The position numbers and the translations under genes were made by a program. From Algoriphagus faecimaris (GTDB lineage: Bacteria > Bacteroidota > Bacteroidia > Cytophagales > Cyclobacteriaceae), in assembly GCF_900101705.1 (NCBI RefSeq), contig NZ_FNAC01000005.1:1-64000 (forward strand): DNA of 64,000 nucleotides, read 5' to 3'. Under the pieces are notes generated by a model that was given only the letters and a program-made list of their open reading frames with translations, did no database searches and was not told the DNA's origin. Below are positions 50,473-60,623 of the stretch, piece by piece (the stretch's first letter is position 1; every line of letters starts with the position of its first letter).

Positions 50473-51600
50473 CTATCCCTGTAAGTCTTCCATTGTCACC
50501 AATGGGAGGCCCTTTCGATGGACTTCTTTCAAAGGTCTATATTCAGATTTTGGATATACCCACCCTTCCTCTGTAAGTTCATAAAGTAAAGGAGCCAAAT
50601 TCTGTACAGCGGCTTTGCATCCCTGTACGATGGCACCCATTTTTCCGGTTTGTTTGGAGAGTAAAGCCTCATTTTCGATTTCAAATGGCCCCTCAAATCC
50701 TTTTTCTTTGAGCACATTGACAAAAGCTCTCCAGTCCATCGAATCTCCCAATCCAAAACCCGGTAAGGTCGCTTCATAGTGATGTCGATCCCATGGATTG
50801 GTACTCGATGGAATTCCGGCACTTTTCGCCCAATCTTCGGGAACTTGATGCATAGGGTACATATTTCCCCAGAAGGGATCCGGATTGTTTCGGGTCGATT
50901 TGACGTGAATTCGCTTTAGCCGGGACAGATCTGTATTTCTGATCACTTCCACCGGGTCGGTATGCTGCCAAATGTCATGCGAAGGGTCATAAATCTCCCC
51001 GTGATTGGGTGAGGGGATGAGTTCGTACATGAGCTTTCGGGCAGCCAATACTCCTGGTAAATTATTGTAGGTCCCAAAGTGTCCTGAGCTTCTCCAGCCT
51101 TCCATGGGGCAGTTTTCATAGAGGATGCTGACTCCCAAATCGGCGGCGTAGTTTATGATCGGGGTAAATATTCTCTGGTATTCTAAAAGATTTTTTTCAA
51201 AACCACCCTCTTCATTTCCTAATTCATGATTGTAACCGACGAAGGTTCCGACTTTAACATCGTTTTGGTCTCCTCCCATTAAATAGGCCATCCGGATCAA
51301 TCGCAACAGATGATTTTGGTTTTTGATCCGCTGCTCAGGATCTCCGCCGATGAGGTTTTCAAACGCTCCGATGGAAAGTCTTAACTGAGCACCATTAAAT
51401 TGAGCAATGAGTTTTTTTGCATCTTCAGGTCCAAAATTCTCATAATCCAAGTGGGTAGCCACAAAATCATCTCGGGTTCCATCTCTTCTAAATACACAAA
51501 GATCCAGTCCTTGAACGCCGATTTCTTTTGCTTTGATGAGGATTTGTTCCAAGTTCAGCTGATCAAAAGCCGAAGTCATGATCCAAATGGGATTTGCCAT
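50473..51600 (-). CDS. Sugar-phosphate isomerase/epimerase-like TIM-barrel protein
   Basis: A 375-aa protein of the xylose-isomerase-like TIM-barrel superfamily. Indicators are QGLDLCVFRRDG, ILYENCPMEGWRSSGHFG (Glu metal ligand), NHGEIYDPSHDIWQHTDP (Asp and His), RIHVKSTRNNPDPFWG (His) and FEGPFEIENEALLSKQ (Glu). The four acidic/His ligands expected for a divalent metal are kept. No signal peptide is seen, so it is cytosolic. It is the nearest gene downstream of the haloperoxidase (~355 bases), on the same strand, and may belong to the same functional set. The substrate is unknown. Confidence 0.78.
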   Translation of the reverse strand: MANPIWIMTSAFDQLNLEQILIKAKEIGVQGLDLCVFRRDGTRDDFVATHLDYENFGPEDAKKLIAQFNGAQLRLSIGAFENLIGGDPEQRIKNQNHLLRLIRMAYLMGGDQNDVKVGTFVGYNHELGNEEGGFEKNLLEYQRIFTPIINYAADLGVSILYENCPMEGWRSSGHFGTYNNLPGVLAARKLMYELIPSPNHGEIYDPSHDIWQHTDPVEVIRNTDLSRLKRIHVKSTRNNPDPFWGNMYPMHQVPEDWAKSAGIPSSTNPWDRHHYEATLPGFGLGDSMDWRAFVNVLKEKGFEGPFEIENEALLSKQTGKMGAIVQGCKAAVQNLAPLLYELTEEGWVYPKSEYRPLKEVHRKGLPLVTMEDLQG

Positions 51601-51746
51601 GATTTAATAGGTTTTTGGGTTAAAAGGAAGCTATTACAAGAGCCTGATTTTTCATATCGAGTACTTGAGAGACGATTGTCTCAAAATCGGAATATGAGCC
51701 TAGCATGGTGCTTAAATTATGCTGGACAAAGACGAATTTTAAGTAG

Positions 51747-51847
51747 TGTCAGGCTGAGCGGAGTCTAATTATTGTCAGGCTGAGCGGAGTCGAAGCCCTT
51801 CCTTCTTAGATTTCGAAATAAAAACCTTCGACTTCGCTTATTGTGAC
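51747..51847. repeat. Tandem and inverted intergenic repeat
   Basis: TGTCAGGCTGAGCGGAGTC occurs twice in direct orientation (51747-51765 and 51773-51791). A decayed inverted counterpart, CTTCGACTTCGCTTATTGTGAC, lies at 51826-51847. Together they form a stem-loop element of a kind common between Bacteroidota genes. The remaining part of the 51601-51955 gap shows nothing recognisable. Confidence 0.55.
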
Positions 51848-51955
51848 CACGATCTTTTCTCAAATATTATTTACCCTTAATTCTTTTTATAAGATTGTAG
51901 AATATTTTAGAATCAGGCAGACCATAGAACGTATTTTGAAACCGCCTCACTCAAT

Positions 51956-53299
51956 TTATTTGTTTTCCGCCAAGTTTTTGGGTTTGGTACTGATTCGTGA
52001 CCAAAGGAGTTCTCCCACTTTTTGCCCTTGCCACACCCCTTCTTCGATGGCGGGCATGTAGTGAATGCCACCATAGAATCGGGAAATAGCAGCTTCTTTA
52101 GAAGCTTCCATAAATGAATTGTATTCCCGGATAGGCAAGCCATAATTGACCTCCGAGCTATCCACAAAATGAAAATCTTCTCCGAATAACTGAGTCAAAG
52201 TGTAGGCCGCAGCCGTGGAAGCTACACTATGTCCGCTCGTATGTTCGGGAAATGGTGGCGTTTGTAATACGGGTACCCATTCCTCGTCAATGTACTGATT
52301 GATAAAGGTTTCTGGTCTCACGAGCTTGCTACGGTACTTTTCATCCCAACAAGCCACAAAGGCATCATGAAGCGAAATACCCGTAAGGGCTAAAGCCTCA
52401 GCGGATTTTTTCCAGTCAGCCTCCGCTGTTTTTGCTGCAATCGCCGCAATACTCATCCAATGTCCTCCCGGTGTGATCTTCTTCTCAGCAAACATGACAT
52501 GGCCTTTTACATTCATTTTGTAAGGATTGCAATCCCAAAACATGGCAATATCAAGTTCATCTTTGGATGCGTTATTTACCGCTTCGTAGACTTCTTGAGC
52601 CAAACGGAAAAATTCCGAATCAGGATCGGTGGAATAAGGCGGAGGTGGTGAAACTTTAAATTGTGCTGCAGAATCAATCGCAAAAGTTCTGATCTTATTC
52701 CAATGTGGCTCAATTCCCTCCATATAAGCCGGAGGGGTAGGTTCCCAAGTTCCAGGAAGATTTGTTACTGTGTATTTTGGAAAGGAACGACTCTGATGGT
52801 AATTGTCCTGTGCGGAATACGCTTTAACTGCTTCGGCCACCTCTTTTCCGAAATTGATAGAAGACTCAAAGACATCTTTTGGAATACCTTTTTCTCTCAA
52901 TTCTTCAAAGGCTTTATCCCGATGGGCATTGACCATGTCTTCTGAAAAAATCAAATGTGTACCCATGGCATAATATGCTGCCAATGAAGCTAGTGGAGGG
53001 TAGACCTTCTCAGGAATTGTAAATTTTACTTCTTCCGAACCTTTGAGTTGACCAAGGAGAGATTGATAATTGGGATCTACTGCTGCTGCCACTTCGTATG
53101 CCGCAAGAGAAGAATAGGAGTAAATCCTTGCAGCTACCGGAGGTGAAAAGATGTCATGAATAATCACTTCGGTGATCCTGTCTTGAGCCTCGCTTAGGTA
53201 ATGTCCATCTGTAATGGCTTGACTATAATCTACCGGCTCCGAACAGGAAAATGCCAAAGCAAATATTCCAAAATAAAGCAGGCTTTTTAAACGATTCAT
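51956..53299 (-). CDS. Vanadium-dependent haloperoxidase-like lipoprotein (PAP2 superfamily)
   Basis: A 447-aa exported protein. The lipobox ALAFSC lipidates Cys19. Vanadate/phosphate-binding motifs of the haloperoxidase/PAP2 group are present: KLVRPETFI (~325), PFPEHTSGHSVASTAAAYT (~346-364) and SRFYGGIHYMP (~403-413). The length and the motif spacing fit vanadium chloro-/bromoperoxidase relatives rather than small phosphatases. Halide oxidation by H2O2 is therefore possible but a phosphatase activity cannot be excluded. It sits 200 bases downstream of the FG-GAP operon on the same strand, a recurrent neighbourhood in Bacteroidota as far as I recall. Confidence 0.82.
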   Translation of the reverse strand: MNRLKSLLYFGIFALAFSCSEPVDYSQAITDGHYLSEAQDRITEVIIHDIFSPPVAARIYSYSSLAAYEVAAAVDPNYQSLLGQLKGSEEVKFTIPEKVYPPLASLAAYYAMGTHLIFSEDMVNAHRDKAFEELREKGIPKDVFESSINFGKEVAEAVKAYSAQDNYHQSRSFPKYTVTNLPGTWEPTPPAYMEGIEPHWNKIRTFAIDSAAQFKVSPPPPYSTDPDSEFFRLAQEVYEAVNNASKDELDIAMFWDCNPYKMNVKGHVMFAEKKITPGGHWMSIAAIAAKTAEADWKKSAEALALTGISLHDAFVACWDEKYRSKLVRPETFINQYIDEEWVPVLQTPPFPEHTSGHSVASTAAAYTLTQLFGEDFHFVDSSEVNYGLPIREYNSFMEASKEAAISRFYGGIHYMPAIEEGVWQGQKVGELLWSRISTKPKNLAENK

Positions 53300-53498
53300 A
53301 TTTGATTGGTTTTCTTATTTTTTAACTCCAAAGCTAAACATCAAAATGCTTTTGGTCCTAGGAGTAAGAGTTCAAATTCAATGGTTAGAATTGGTTTTAA
53401 ATTTAAGCAATGCCTTACAAAGCTCAAATTCTAATCGCCAATCGCATTGAAGGGGATCCAAAGCTATACTCATTTTTGAGTTGCGCAAATGACTTTGA

Positions 53499-56400
53499 TC
53501 AATTTTCCTCAAGTTTTACTTGATAGACAGGTCCATTATTTGTAAGCACCCAGATTTGAGCCTGATTTTGGATTTTGAGAGAAAGGATCTCCCGAACTTC
53601 GGCGTGGAGTGGAACTTGGTGGGAGAGGGGTAAATTTTCCCAACCGAAACTCGTCCATTTTAATTGATAAAAAGACTGAGCACTTGACCTTCCCAAATCC
53701 ACTCTAAATCCCTCCTCGTTTCCTCCTAAACTGAGCGTATGAGTGGATTCATTCCAATGAATGACTTGTATGGGACTTAACTGATTTTCCCATGGAAATG
53801 GTTCAAAATCAAAGCTTCCGTCAGCTTGTTGGAAATATACCCCTGACCTGAGCTCTACTGCCTTTTTTGGGTTTACGCCTTGAATCAATTCAGCGCCAAA
53901 TAGAGATTCGGGGGATTCTATTTCTGCATAAGTTGCATAATTGGGGTGCAGGCGCTTTACCGAAGGGATTTGTTTGATCAGATCATCACGAGTAGCAAAA
54001 GGTACCAGTTTCTCCTCCATGTAGTGGAAAATCAAAGGATCGGATTGACCATTTTGATCAAAATCTGCATGGTAAAGCCAAAGGGGTTGTTCTATACTTG
54101 CTTTGAGTTTGGAGTTTAGCCCAAGGTTGCCGACAATCAAATCCACAAGTCCGTCTCCATTGACATCTGCTGGTTTTAGGGTATTGATCCAGCCCGAAGA
54201 GTTCTCAAGGCCTGCAAGCTGCACTTCCTTAATCTTATTTTCTACCAAACTGAAAACGCGAATATTTTGCCAGTCTCCTGTGAGTATCAGTTCCTTTTTA
54301 CCGTCCTGATTGACATCTGTCCAAAGGGCTGAATTAATCATCCCTAAGTCTGAATCAGTTTCCAAAAACTCAGATGTAGCTTCTCTAAATCTGCCTGCAC
54401 CATTATTGATCAAAAGATAGCTTTTTGGATTCGCACCATAATCTCCCGATACATTAGACACCCCTACAAAAATATCCAAGGCTCCATCTCCATTTACATC
54501 TGACATCGCAATGGCCGAGGTGTTTTCTCCGATAGGAGGCAATGAATTGGGCGAAAAGCTGAAATTGCCTTTTCCATCACCAAAAAACACCCGGTCAAAC
54601 AAGAATAAATTGCCGGATTCCACTTCATTTCCGCCACTTGCTACGTAAAGGTCAAGCACTCCGTCTCCGTTTAAGTCAGCAAATTCAGCAACTACATCCT
54701 CAGCTTTTGCCAGTTGCTCAAAAAAGGGATTGGCAACAACCCGAAAACTCCCGTCTTCCTGTTGAATGAACAGACTTCCTGCCTGATCCTTGGCCCCGCC
54801 CAAGTAAAGGTCATCTAAGCCATCTCCATTGACATCTGCCATGGCGACAGCAGGTCCTCGATTGGCAAAGCTTTTTGGAATCAGGTACTCTCGGGTGGAT
54901 TCGTCGAGTTCGGTATTTTCCTGATGCGTCCAAGCTATAGGAAAAGAGTAGGTTCTAATCTCATCTTTACTTTTTTCGCTTTTGAGGATAATGCCACTTC
55001 CTTGTTCTATAACTAGTTCCTGATTGCTTGCACTTCCTTCAAATCGCTCCAAAATCCCTTCAGGCCACTGCACAATAATAGAGTCTATCTTTGCCGTTTC
55101 CCCTAAGCCAAAAACCAATTCGGGTGGAGTTCCTGATTGGAAGCCTCGACTAGTACTCAGTCGCTGCCTCCAAGTATTGTTTCCGGCAAAAACCTTAACC
55201 TCGGCCCCAATTGCCTGAGAGTTTCTGCCAGAAGATTTGAGTTTGATTTTAAGAAAGTGATGATCGAGTCTTTCACTTCTATTTTGATAGATAAAAGCCT
55301 CTTGATCGATGTTGTTGATGATCAGATCTAAGTCGCCGTCGTTGTCTAGGTCTGCATAAGTGCTCCCATTGGAATAGCTAGGCTGATCCAATCCCCATTT
55401 TTCAGCAACCTGTTCAAATTTCAGCTTCCCCGTATGTTGAAAACTGTAATTAGCAAGCTTGACCTTGGGCAGCATGTCAATCTGCTTTTTGCGGATTTCT
55501 TCCAAGCTGAGGGTAGGATCGACCGTTTGAGAATATTGGATAAAATCCAGATCATTTGCACGCTTGACGATGCCATTGCTAATATGCAGGTCAGTGAGTC
55601 CATCATTGTCCATGTCAAAGAGAAGGGGAGACCAGCTCCAGTCTGAGGCAAATACCCCGGCATAAAGTGCTATTTCGCTAAAGCCTTGCTCTCCTCGATT
55701 GAGTTGGAGATGATTTCTGACGTATTGATCTCCATATTTCAGATTTTTTTTGATTTTATAGACTTCCGACTTGTCCTCACCGACAGACTTCATCCAGATT
55801 TCGGGAACCTCAGGAAGCATATCGGTGGTGATGATTTCGGGAAGTCCGTCCCCATTGAGATCGGCTGCATCATTTCCCATAGAATACCGGGAAGTATTGG
55901 AGATGAATTTTTCTAGGGATTCGGTGAAGGTCCCGTCCTGATTATTCAGGTAGAGGTAATCGTTTTCGGTAAAATCATTGGAAACGTAAATATCCGGCCA
56001 GCCATCACCATTGAAATCTTCTATGCTCAGCCCCAGACCAAAGCCCAAAATGCTAGAATATATCCCCGCTTCCTCAGTTACTTCCTCAAACCCAAGGCCT
56101 CCTTCGACGGTAAGATTTTTAAACAACTTATCTCCGCTCTCATCAGGAAGGCTTCTATTCTCAGCTTTCACAAAAACCTCCGGGGACTTGATCCCATGAT
56201 TCAAGAGGTAGAGGTCCAAATCCCCATCTCTATCGTAATCAAAAAATGCAGCATGAGTACCAAAGCCTTGGAAATCTATTCCGTAATCTGCAGCTGATTC
56301 CTTGAATGTCAAGTCTCCCTGATTGATGTAGAGTTTGTTTTTTCCCTGCAGCCCAAGATAATTCCCTACCTGGGTTACATAGATATCCAAGAATCCGTCA

Positions 56401-56774
56401 CCGTTTACATCTGCCATGGTAACTCCTGTGGACCAGCCTCCATCCCCACTGACCTCTGCCTGATCTGTGATGTCTTTGAATTTAAAATCTCCTTGGTTGA
56501 GATAAAGCTTATTTGAAACTTGATTTCCGGTAAAGTAAAGGTCAATTAGACCATCATTATTGATATCCCCGGCAGCGACTCCTCCACCATTGTAGAAATA
56601 GAGGTAGTCGAGGATATTCAATGCTGAGGTCGATGTGAGCTCATTGGAAAAGCTAATCCCGGTTTTTTCGCTCGGGAGTAACTCAAATAATTTGTCCTCT
56701 TCTTTTGGCTTTTCGCAGGATGAAAGAAAGAGTCCAATTAGCCCTAATCTAATAAATAGCTTATTCAATCGCAT
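53499..56774 (-). CDS. FG-GAP/VCBS-repeat lipoprotein with ASPIC/UnbV domain (third copy)
   Basis: A 1,091-aa surface lipoprotein: lipobox LFLSSC (Cys20). Two FG-GAP propellers flank a central ASPIC/UnbV domain (~515-590, VFGLGETAKIDSIIVQWPEG). Calcium-binding DxNxDGxxD loops recur about a dozen times: DINNDGLIDLYFTG, DVNGDGFLDIYVTQ, DYDRDGDLDLYLLN in the first propeller; DVNGDGLDDLYLGG and DVNGDGLVDLIVGN in the second. Its start overlaps the preceding gene by 14 bases. It is the last of three paralogues in an operon that appears to follow a SusD-family gene, suggesting a role as an accessory binding protein of an outer-membrane uptake complex. Ligand unknown. Confidence 0.88.
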   Translation of the reverse strand: MRLNKLFIRLGLIGLFLSSCEKPKEEDKLFELLPSEKTGISFSNELTSTSALNILDYLYFYNGGGVAAGDINNDGLIDLYFTGNQVSNKLYLNQGDFKFKDITDQAEVSGDGGWSTGVTMADVNGDGFLDIYVTQVGNYLGLQGKNKLYINQGDLTFKESAADYGIDFQGFGTHAAFFDYDRDGDLDLYLLNHGIKSPEVFVKAENRSLPDESGDKLFKNLTVEGGLGFEEVTEEAGIYSSILGFGLGLSIEDFNGDGWPDIYVSNDFTENDYLYLNNQDGTFTESLEKFISNTSRYSMGNDAADLNGDGLPEIITTDMLPEVPEIWMKSVGEDKSEVYKIKKNLKYGDQYVRNHLQLNRGEQGFSEIALYAGVFASDWSWSPLLFDMDNDGLTDLHISNGIVKRANDLDFIQYSQTVDPTLSLEEIRKKQIDMLPKVKLANYSFQHTGKLKFEQVAEKWGLDQPSYSNGSTYADLDNDGDLDLIINNIDQEAFIYQNRSERLDHHFLKIKLKSSGRNSQAIGAEVKVFAGNNTWRQRLSTSRGFQSGTPPELVFGLGETAKIDSIIVQWPEGILERFEGSASNQELVIEQGSGIILKSEKSKDEIRTYSFPIAWTHQENTELDESTREYLIPKSFANRGPAVAMADVNGDGLDDLYLGGAKDQAGSLFIQQEDGSFRVVANPFFEQLAKAEDVVAEFADLNGDGVLDLYVASGGNEVESGNLFLFDRVFFGDGKGNFSFSPNSLPPIGENTSAIAMSDVNGDGALDIFVGVSNVSGDYGANPKSYLLINNGAGRFREATSEFLETDSDLGMINSALWTDVNQDGKKELILTGDWQNIRVFSLVENKIKEVQLAGLENSSGWINTLKPADVNGDGLVDLIVGNLGLNSKLKASIEQPLWLYHADFDQNGQSDPLIFHYMEEKLVPFATRDDLIKQIPSVKRLHPNYATYAEIESPESLFGAELIQGVNPKKAVELRSGVYFQQADGSFDFEPFPWENQLSPIQVIHWNESTHTLSLGGNEEGFRVDLGRSSAQSFYQLKWTSFGWENLPLSHQVPLHAEVREILSLKIQNQAQIWVLTNNGPVYQVKLEEN

Positions 56775-59700
56775 ATTCCCAGATTTCCGCAGCCGCGTCG
56801 TTTTTTACAATCAATAGCTTTTTATTCGATAAAGTTGAAATACTTCTAATATCTCCCTCCAGTTTTAGCTTATGTTTAGCGTTAGGTAGGTAGGTAAATG
56901 TGCCATCTCCATTTCCCAAGAGGACTTCACCGAAACTCGCATCTGCTTTTCCGATTTCCGGTTTGATTCCGTACAGGTTTCCACCCAAAATCAAATCTAA
57001 GATTCCGTCCTCATTGAGGTCCAGTACAGCTATAGCAAAAACCCAAGAACGTTGGGCCATTATAGGAAAGGGCTTCCAGTCAAACTTCCCTGAGCCTTGA
57101 TTCATCAATACACCCGATTCAAAATGATTGACTTCCTGAATGATGGATTTGGAAAGGATTTTCTCATCAAATACCTGATCCAAACTTTGATTATTGTAGC
57201 TACTGTAGCGAACGTATTTTTTTCTGATTTCGGGGATTTGCTTTTCTAGCTCATGCTTAAGTGCAAAAGGATATAGCTTTCCATTTTCTTCAGTAGTAAA
57301 AATCTGCTCTATAGATCCATTTTGATCAAAGTCATTCAAGTACATTCGAATCGGGCTATCGCTGCTAGCTTTAAATCGAGAATTTAACCCTTGGTTACCC
57401 AATAGGATATCAGGTAAACCGTCTCCATTTAAATCCGCTATTTCCAGGGTTCTATACCAGCCTTTCAAAGAATCAAGCTCAGGCATTTCTATTCGTTCTA
57501 GCTTTCCTCCTGTATTTTTGAAGAAAACAGGAGCCATCCAATCACCCACCATCACTACATCTTCTAAACCATCTTGGTCCCAATCGATAACTTTTGCCTG
57601 GGTGATCATTCCCAACTCTTTGAATTCGGGTGCTAGAGTGGAGGATTCATTGATGAAATTACCCTCCCCATCATTGATCCAAAGCTGACTGTTTGCCGGT
57701 GCACCATAGACAAAGGGTACCAATCGCTCTGTGATGATGAGGTCTTTGGCCCCATCTTCGTTGATGTCAATCAACTGAACCGAAGAGCTGCTACCACGAA
57801 TTTGTTGAAAACCAGCATTCAGATTTTTTTTGAAATTTCCACTTCCATCATTAAAATAGAGCCTATCTGCCAAATCAGGAGCATTTAGTGGGGATTCATT
57901 CCCCCCTGAGGTCACTAGTAAATCCAAGGTTCCATCTCCATTGGCATCAAAGAAAAGTGCATCAGTATCTTCCGAAATGGCATCGGATTCAAAAGCTGCC
58001 TGTGCGACTTCGGTAAAGGACCCTTGAGCCGAACCCAAAAATAGTTTTCCTGGATGTCCTTTTGCTCCACCGAGAAAAAGGTCCTCAATACCGTCACCGT
58101 TCACATCGCCTTTTGCAAAAGCAGGCCCCTCGGTAGAAAGCATGTGGTAGGTGAGTCGATCACGGTCAAAATCCACAAAAGGGTTTTCTTCATGGGTAAA
58201 GTCTATTGCCCAATTGTTGGAAGGAGAAAATTGTAGCCCATTTAACCCCCGATTGATAGGTTCCTGATACTGCTGGGCATCCTTCCAGTCTAGCCGAACC
58301 AATTGATCTGCTGTGACATTCTCCAAATAAGTAGATGATCCATCAGGCCAAGTGATACTTATTTCATCCAATTGGCTGATTTCTCCCAAGCCTAAGGTCA
58401 ATTTGGGATCCACAGAAGATTGAAAGCCCCGATTGGGCATCTGTTCCAAATAAAAGAGTTGATCTCCTGCCCGGGCTCTTATTTGTGTCCCAATCGCAAA
58501 GGTGTTTTTTCCTTTTCCAATGAGACGAAACTGAATAGAGTGATTTTCTGGCTGTAGTTCTTTCTGAGCATTTTTGAAAATCTGGGCAGGTCGATTGACA
58601 TTGTTAATGACCAAGTCAAGTGTTCCGTCATTGTTTAGGTCTCCATAAGCTGCACCATTGGAATGGATGGCTGCGCCTAGACCCCAATCGGCTGCTTTGT
58701 TTTCAAACTTCAAATCTCCCAAGTTTTTGTAGGCATAATTCGGAATCGGATTGATCGGAATGGGGTCAATCAGAGCTCGATAATCTACTCCTTCCTGAGT
58801 GATGATCTTAATCTTGGTCTCTTCATTGTCGATGAAGTTGAGGTAGTCCAAGTCAGTAATATCTTGGTAGATTCCATTGGCAACAAATAGGTCCCTCAGG
58901 CCGTCATTGTCCATATCAAAAATCAAGGCGCCCCAGCTCCAGTCTGTGGCCTCCACATTGGCCATTCGCCCCATCTCACTGAAGGTACCATCCCCATTGT
59001 TGATGTGGAGCATATTTCTAGAGAATTGATAGTGGTAGCCATGGGTTTTGTTAAACTGAAACTTATCCCAATTCTCAAAAGTGGTGACTTGTTTTAAGCG
59101 GGGCAGAGGCTCTGGAAGCATATCCGTAACAAAGATATCTAAGAGTCCATCTCCATTGATATCAGCAATGTCTGCCCCCATAGATGCTGCAGAAATGGAG
59201 CGCATGGAGGATTCTAGCGATTCGGTGAAAGTTCCGTCCTGATTATTGATGTAGAGGTAGTCTTTTTCAAAAAAATCATTGGAAATAAAGATATCAGGCC
59301 AGCCATCTTGATTCACATCTCCTATCGTGATGCCCAATCCAAAACCTATGATAGAGCCATAAATCCCAGCCTCCTCGCTTACATCGGTAAAGCGATCGCC
59401 ATCATTTCTAAATAATTTATCGCCTCCTACAGGATCTCGTTTTGGGCGTTCATTTTGCATCTTATTAAAGCTTCCGATGGCTTGATAGCTGTTGTTGAGC
59501 AGATACACATCCAAGTCCCCGTCTTTGTCATAATCAAAAAAAACTGCGTGGGTGGAGAATCCCTGATCTGCTAAGCCGTATTCCTCTGCTTTTTCTATAA
59601 AAGTACCATCGCCTTGATTGATGAATAGTTCGTTTTGTTTGTTATCCCCAGAAATGTCTCCTGAGTTACAAACATAAATGTCCAAAAGGCCGTCTCCATT

Positions 59701-60063
59701 GACATCTGCCATGGCTACTCCTGTACTCCAGGCTCGGTTTCCCGCTACTCCAGCCTGCTCGGTCACATCCTCGAATTTGAAATCTCCTTGATTGAGGTAG
59801 AGTTTGTTGCTGGTCAGATTTCCGGTAAAATAAATGTCCAGCAAGCCATCATTATTGACATCACCCAAGGCTACTCCACCACCATTATAATAATTCCGAT
59901 AGGTGAAAATGTTAAAATTTTCATCAAAGGAAAGATCATTGCTAAAAGCTACCCCGGAGCTTTCTGGAGATACCTCTTGAAAAAGTGTAGGCTCAGTTTT
60001 CTCCGATTTGGAGCAAGCTAGAAGCCCGACGAAACCTGCTAAATAAAGTGCATTTATCTTCAT
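56761..60063 (-). CDS. FG-GAP/VCBS-repeat lipoprotein with ASPIC/UnbV domain (second copy)
   Basis: A 1,100-aa paralogue of its two neighbours. Lipobox GLLAC (Cys17), then YNGGGVALGDVNNDGLLDIY at the start of propeller 1. The ASPIC/UnbV core is at ~545-590 (LGLGEISQLDEISITWPDG), and a second propeller begins with KGDVNGDGIEDLFLGGAKG (~640). The segment FDMDNDGLRDLFVANGIYQD is kept in all three copies. Its ATG overlaps the stop of the small lipoprotein gene by 4 bases (ATGA) and its stop overlaps the next gene by 14, so translation is coupled. All three are probably surface-exposed. Confidence 0.88.
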   Translation of the reverse strand: MKINALYLAGFVGLLACSKSEKTEPTLFQEVSPESSGVAFSNDLSFDENFNIFTYRNYYNGGGVALGDVNNDGLLDIYFTGNLTSNKLYLNQGDFKFEDVTEQAGVAGNRAWSTGVAMADVNGDGLLDIYVCNSGDISGDNKQNELFINQGDGTFIEKAEEYGLADQGFSTHAVFFDYDKDGDLDVYLLNNSYQAIGSFNKMQNERPKRDPVGGDKLFRNDGDRFTDVSEEAGIYGSIIGFGLGITIGDVNQDGWPDIFISNDFFEKDYLYINNQDGTFTESLESSMRSISAASMGADIADINGDGLLDIFVTDMLPEPLPRLKQVTTFENWDKFQFNKTHGYHYQFSRNMLHINNGDGTFSEMGRMANVEATDWSWGALIFDMDNDGLRDLFVANGIYQDITDLDYLNFIDNEETKIKIITQEGVDYRALIDPIPINPIPNYAYKNLGDLKFENKAADWGLGAAIHSNGAAYGDLNNDGTLDLVINNVNRPAQIFKNAQKELQPENHSIQFRLIGKGKNTFAIGTQIRARAGDQLFYLEQMPNRGFQSSVDPKLTLGLGEISQLDEISITWPDGSSTYLENVTADQLVRLDWKDAQQYQEPINRGLNGLQFSPSNNWAIDFTHEENPFVDFDRDRLTYHMLSTEGPAFAKGDVNGDGIEDLFLGGAKGHPGKLFLGSAQGSFTEVAQAAFESDAISEDTDALFFDANGDGTLDLLVTSGGNESPLNAPDLADRLYFNDGSGNFKKNLNAGFQQIRGSSSSVQLIDINEDGAKDLIITERLVPFVYGAPANSQLWINDGEGNFINESSTLAPEFKELGMITQAKVIDWDQDGLEDVVMVGDWMAPVFFKNTGGKLERIEMPELDSLKGWYRTLEIADLNGDGLPDILLGNQGLNSRFKASSDSPIRMYLNDFDQNGSIEQIFTTEENGKLYPFALKHELEKQIPEIRKKYVRYSSYNNQSLDQVFDEKILSKSIIQEVNHFESGVLMNQGSGKFDWKPFPIMAQRSWVFAIAVLDLNEDGILDLILGGNLYGIKPEIGKADASFGEVLLGNGDGTFTYLPNAKHKLKLEGDIRSISTLSNKKLLIVKNDAAAEIWEYAIE

Positions 60064-60623
60064 GAAGCTTCTTTTTCGATTTGCTTGTAAATAGGAAGAT
60101 CTACTATTTCTGCGCGGACAGTGGATAGGTCTTTCTTGAAAATTCGGATTCTTCTATTCCCGTCTATTTTTACAAAAGCGATCAGGCTTTTATCTTCATT
60201 GCTCACTTCAAAGAAACCTTCTCCGTACAAGCCTTCAAAATATTGGACAACATCCTCACGAAGTTTTTCTACGGCCAATTCCTCATTCCAAGGAGCCCAT
60301 CCATCGTAAGTGAAATCAACGGGCATGTAATATATTTTATCTTCTTCAAATTTAGGATAAAACCTCATCCTGCCGGAATTACCGGATGGTAGCTTTGGGA
60401 TATATTCTACCATGAGTTCGGTAGGGCCATTGTTGAGGAGACCTTCTTTGTTTAATTCCCAGCAAGTTTCAAAAAACTGCTTTCTATCCATACCGAGCTC
60501 CAAGCCAAGAAAGAGCTCTTTTACCTCTTTTCCTGAAGCTAATTCACGCTCTTCTATTTTTTGATACTCAGTCTGGCATCCTAATAGAAGTGCCATTAGA
60601 AATGCTAGATTAATGTATCTCAT
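60060..60623 (-). CDS. Unknown small lipoprotein within FG-GAP operon
   Basis: A 187-aa lipoprotein. Lipobox FLMALLLGC gives lipidated Cys16; ATG 60623 is chosen because it begins this signal. The mature part is mixed alpha/beta (LFLGLELGMDRKQFFETCWE, YMPVDFTYDGWAPWNEEL, IDGNRRIRIFKK), not recognised. It overlaps the upstream FG-GAP gene by 14 bases and the downstream one by 4. Its fixed place between two large paralogues suggests a partner or assembly factor for them. Confidence 0.65.
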   Translation of the reverse strand: MRYINLAFLMALLLGCQTEYQKIEERELASGKEVKELFLGLELGMDRKQFFETCWELNKEGLLNNGPTELMVEYIPKLPSGNSGRMRFYPKFEEDKIYYMPVDFTYDGWAPWNEELAVEKLREDVVQYFEGLYGEGFFEVSNEDKSLIAFVKIDGNRRIRIFKKDLSTVRAEIVDLPIYKQIEKEAS

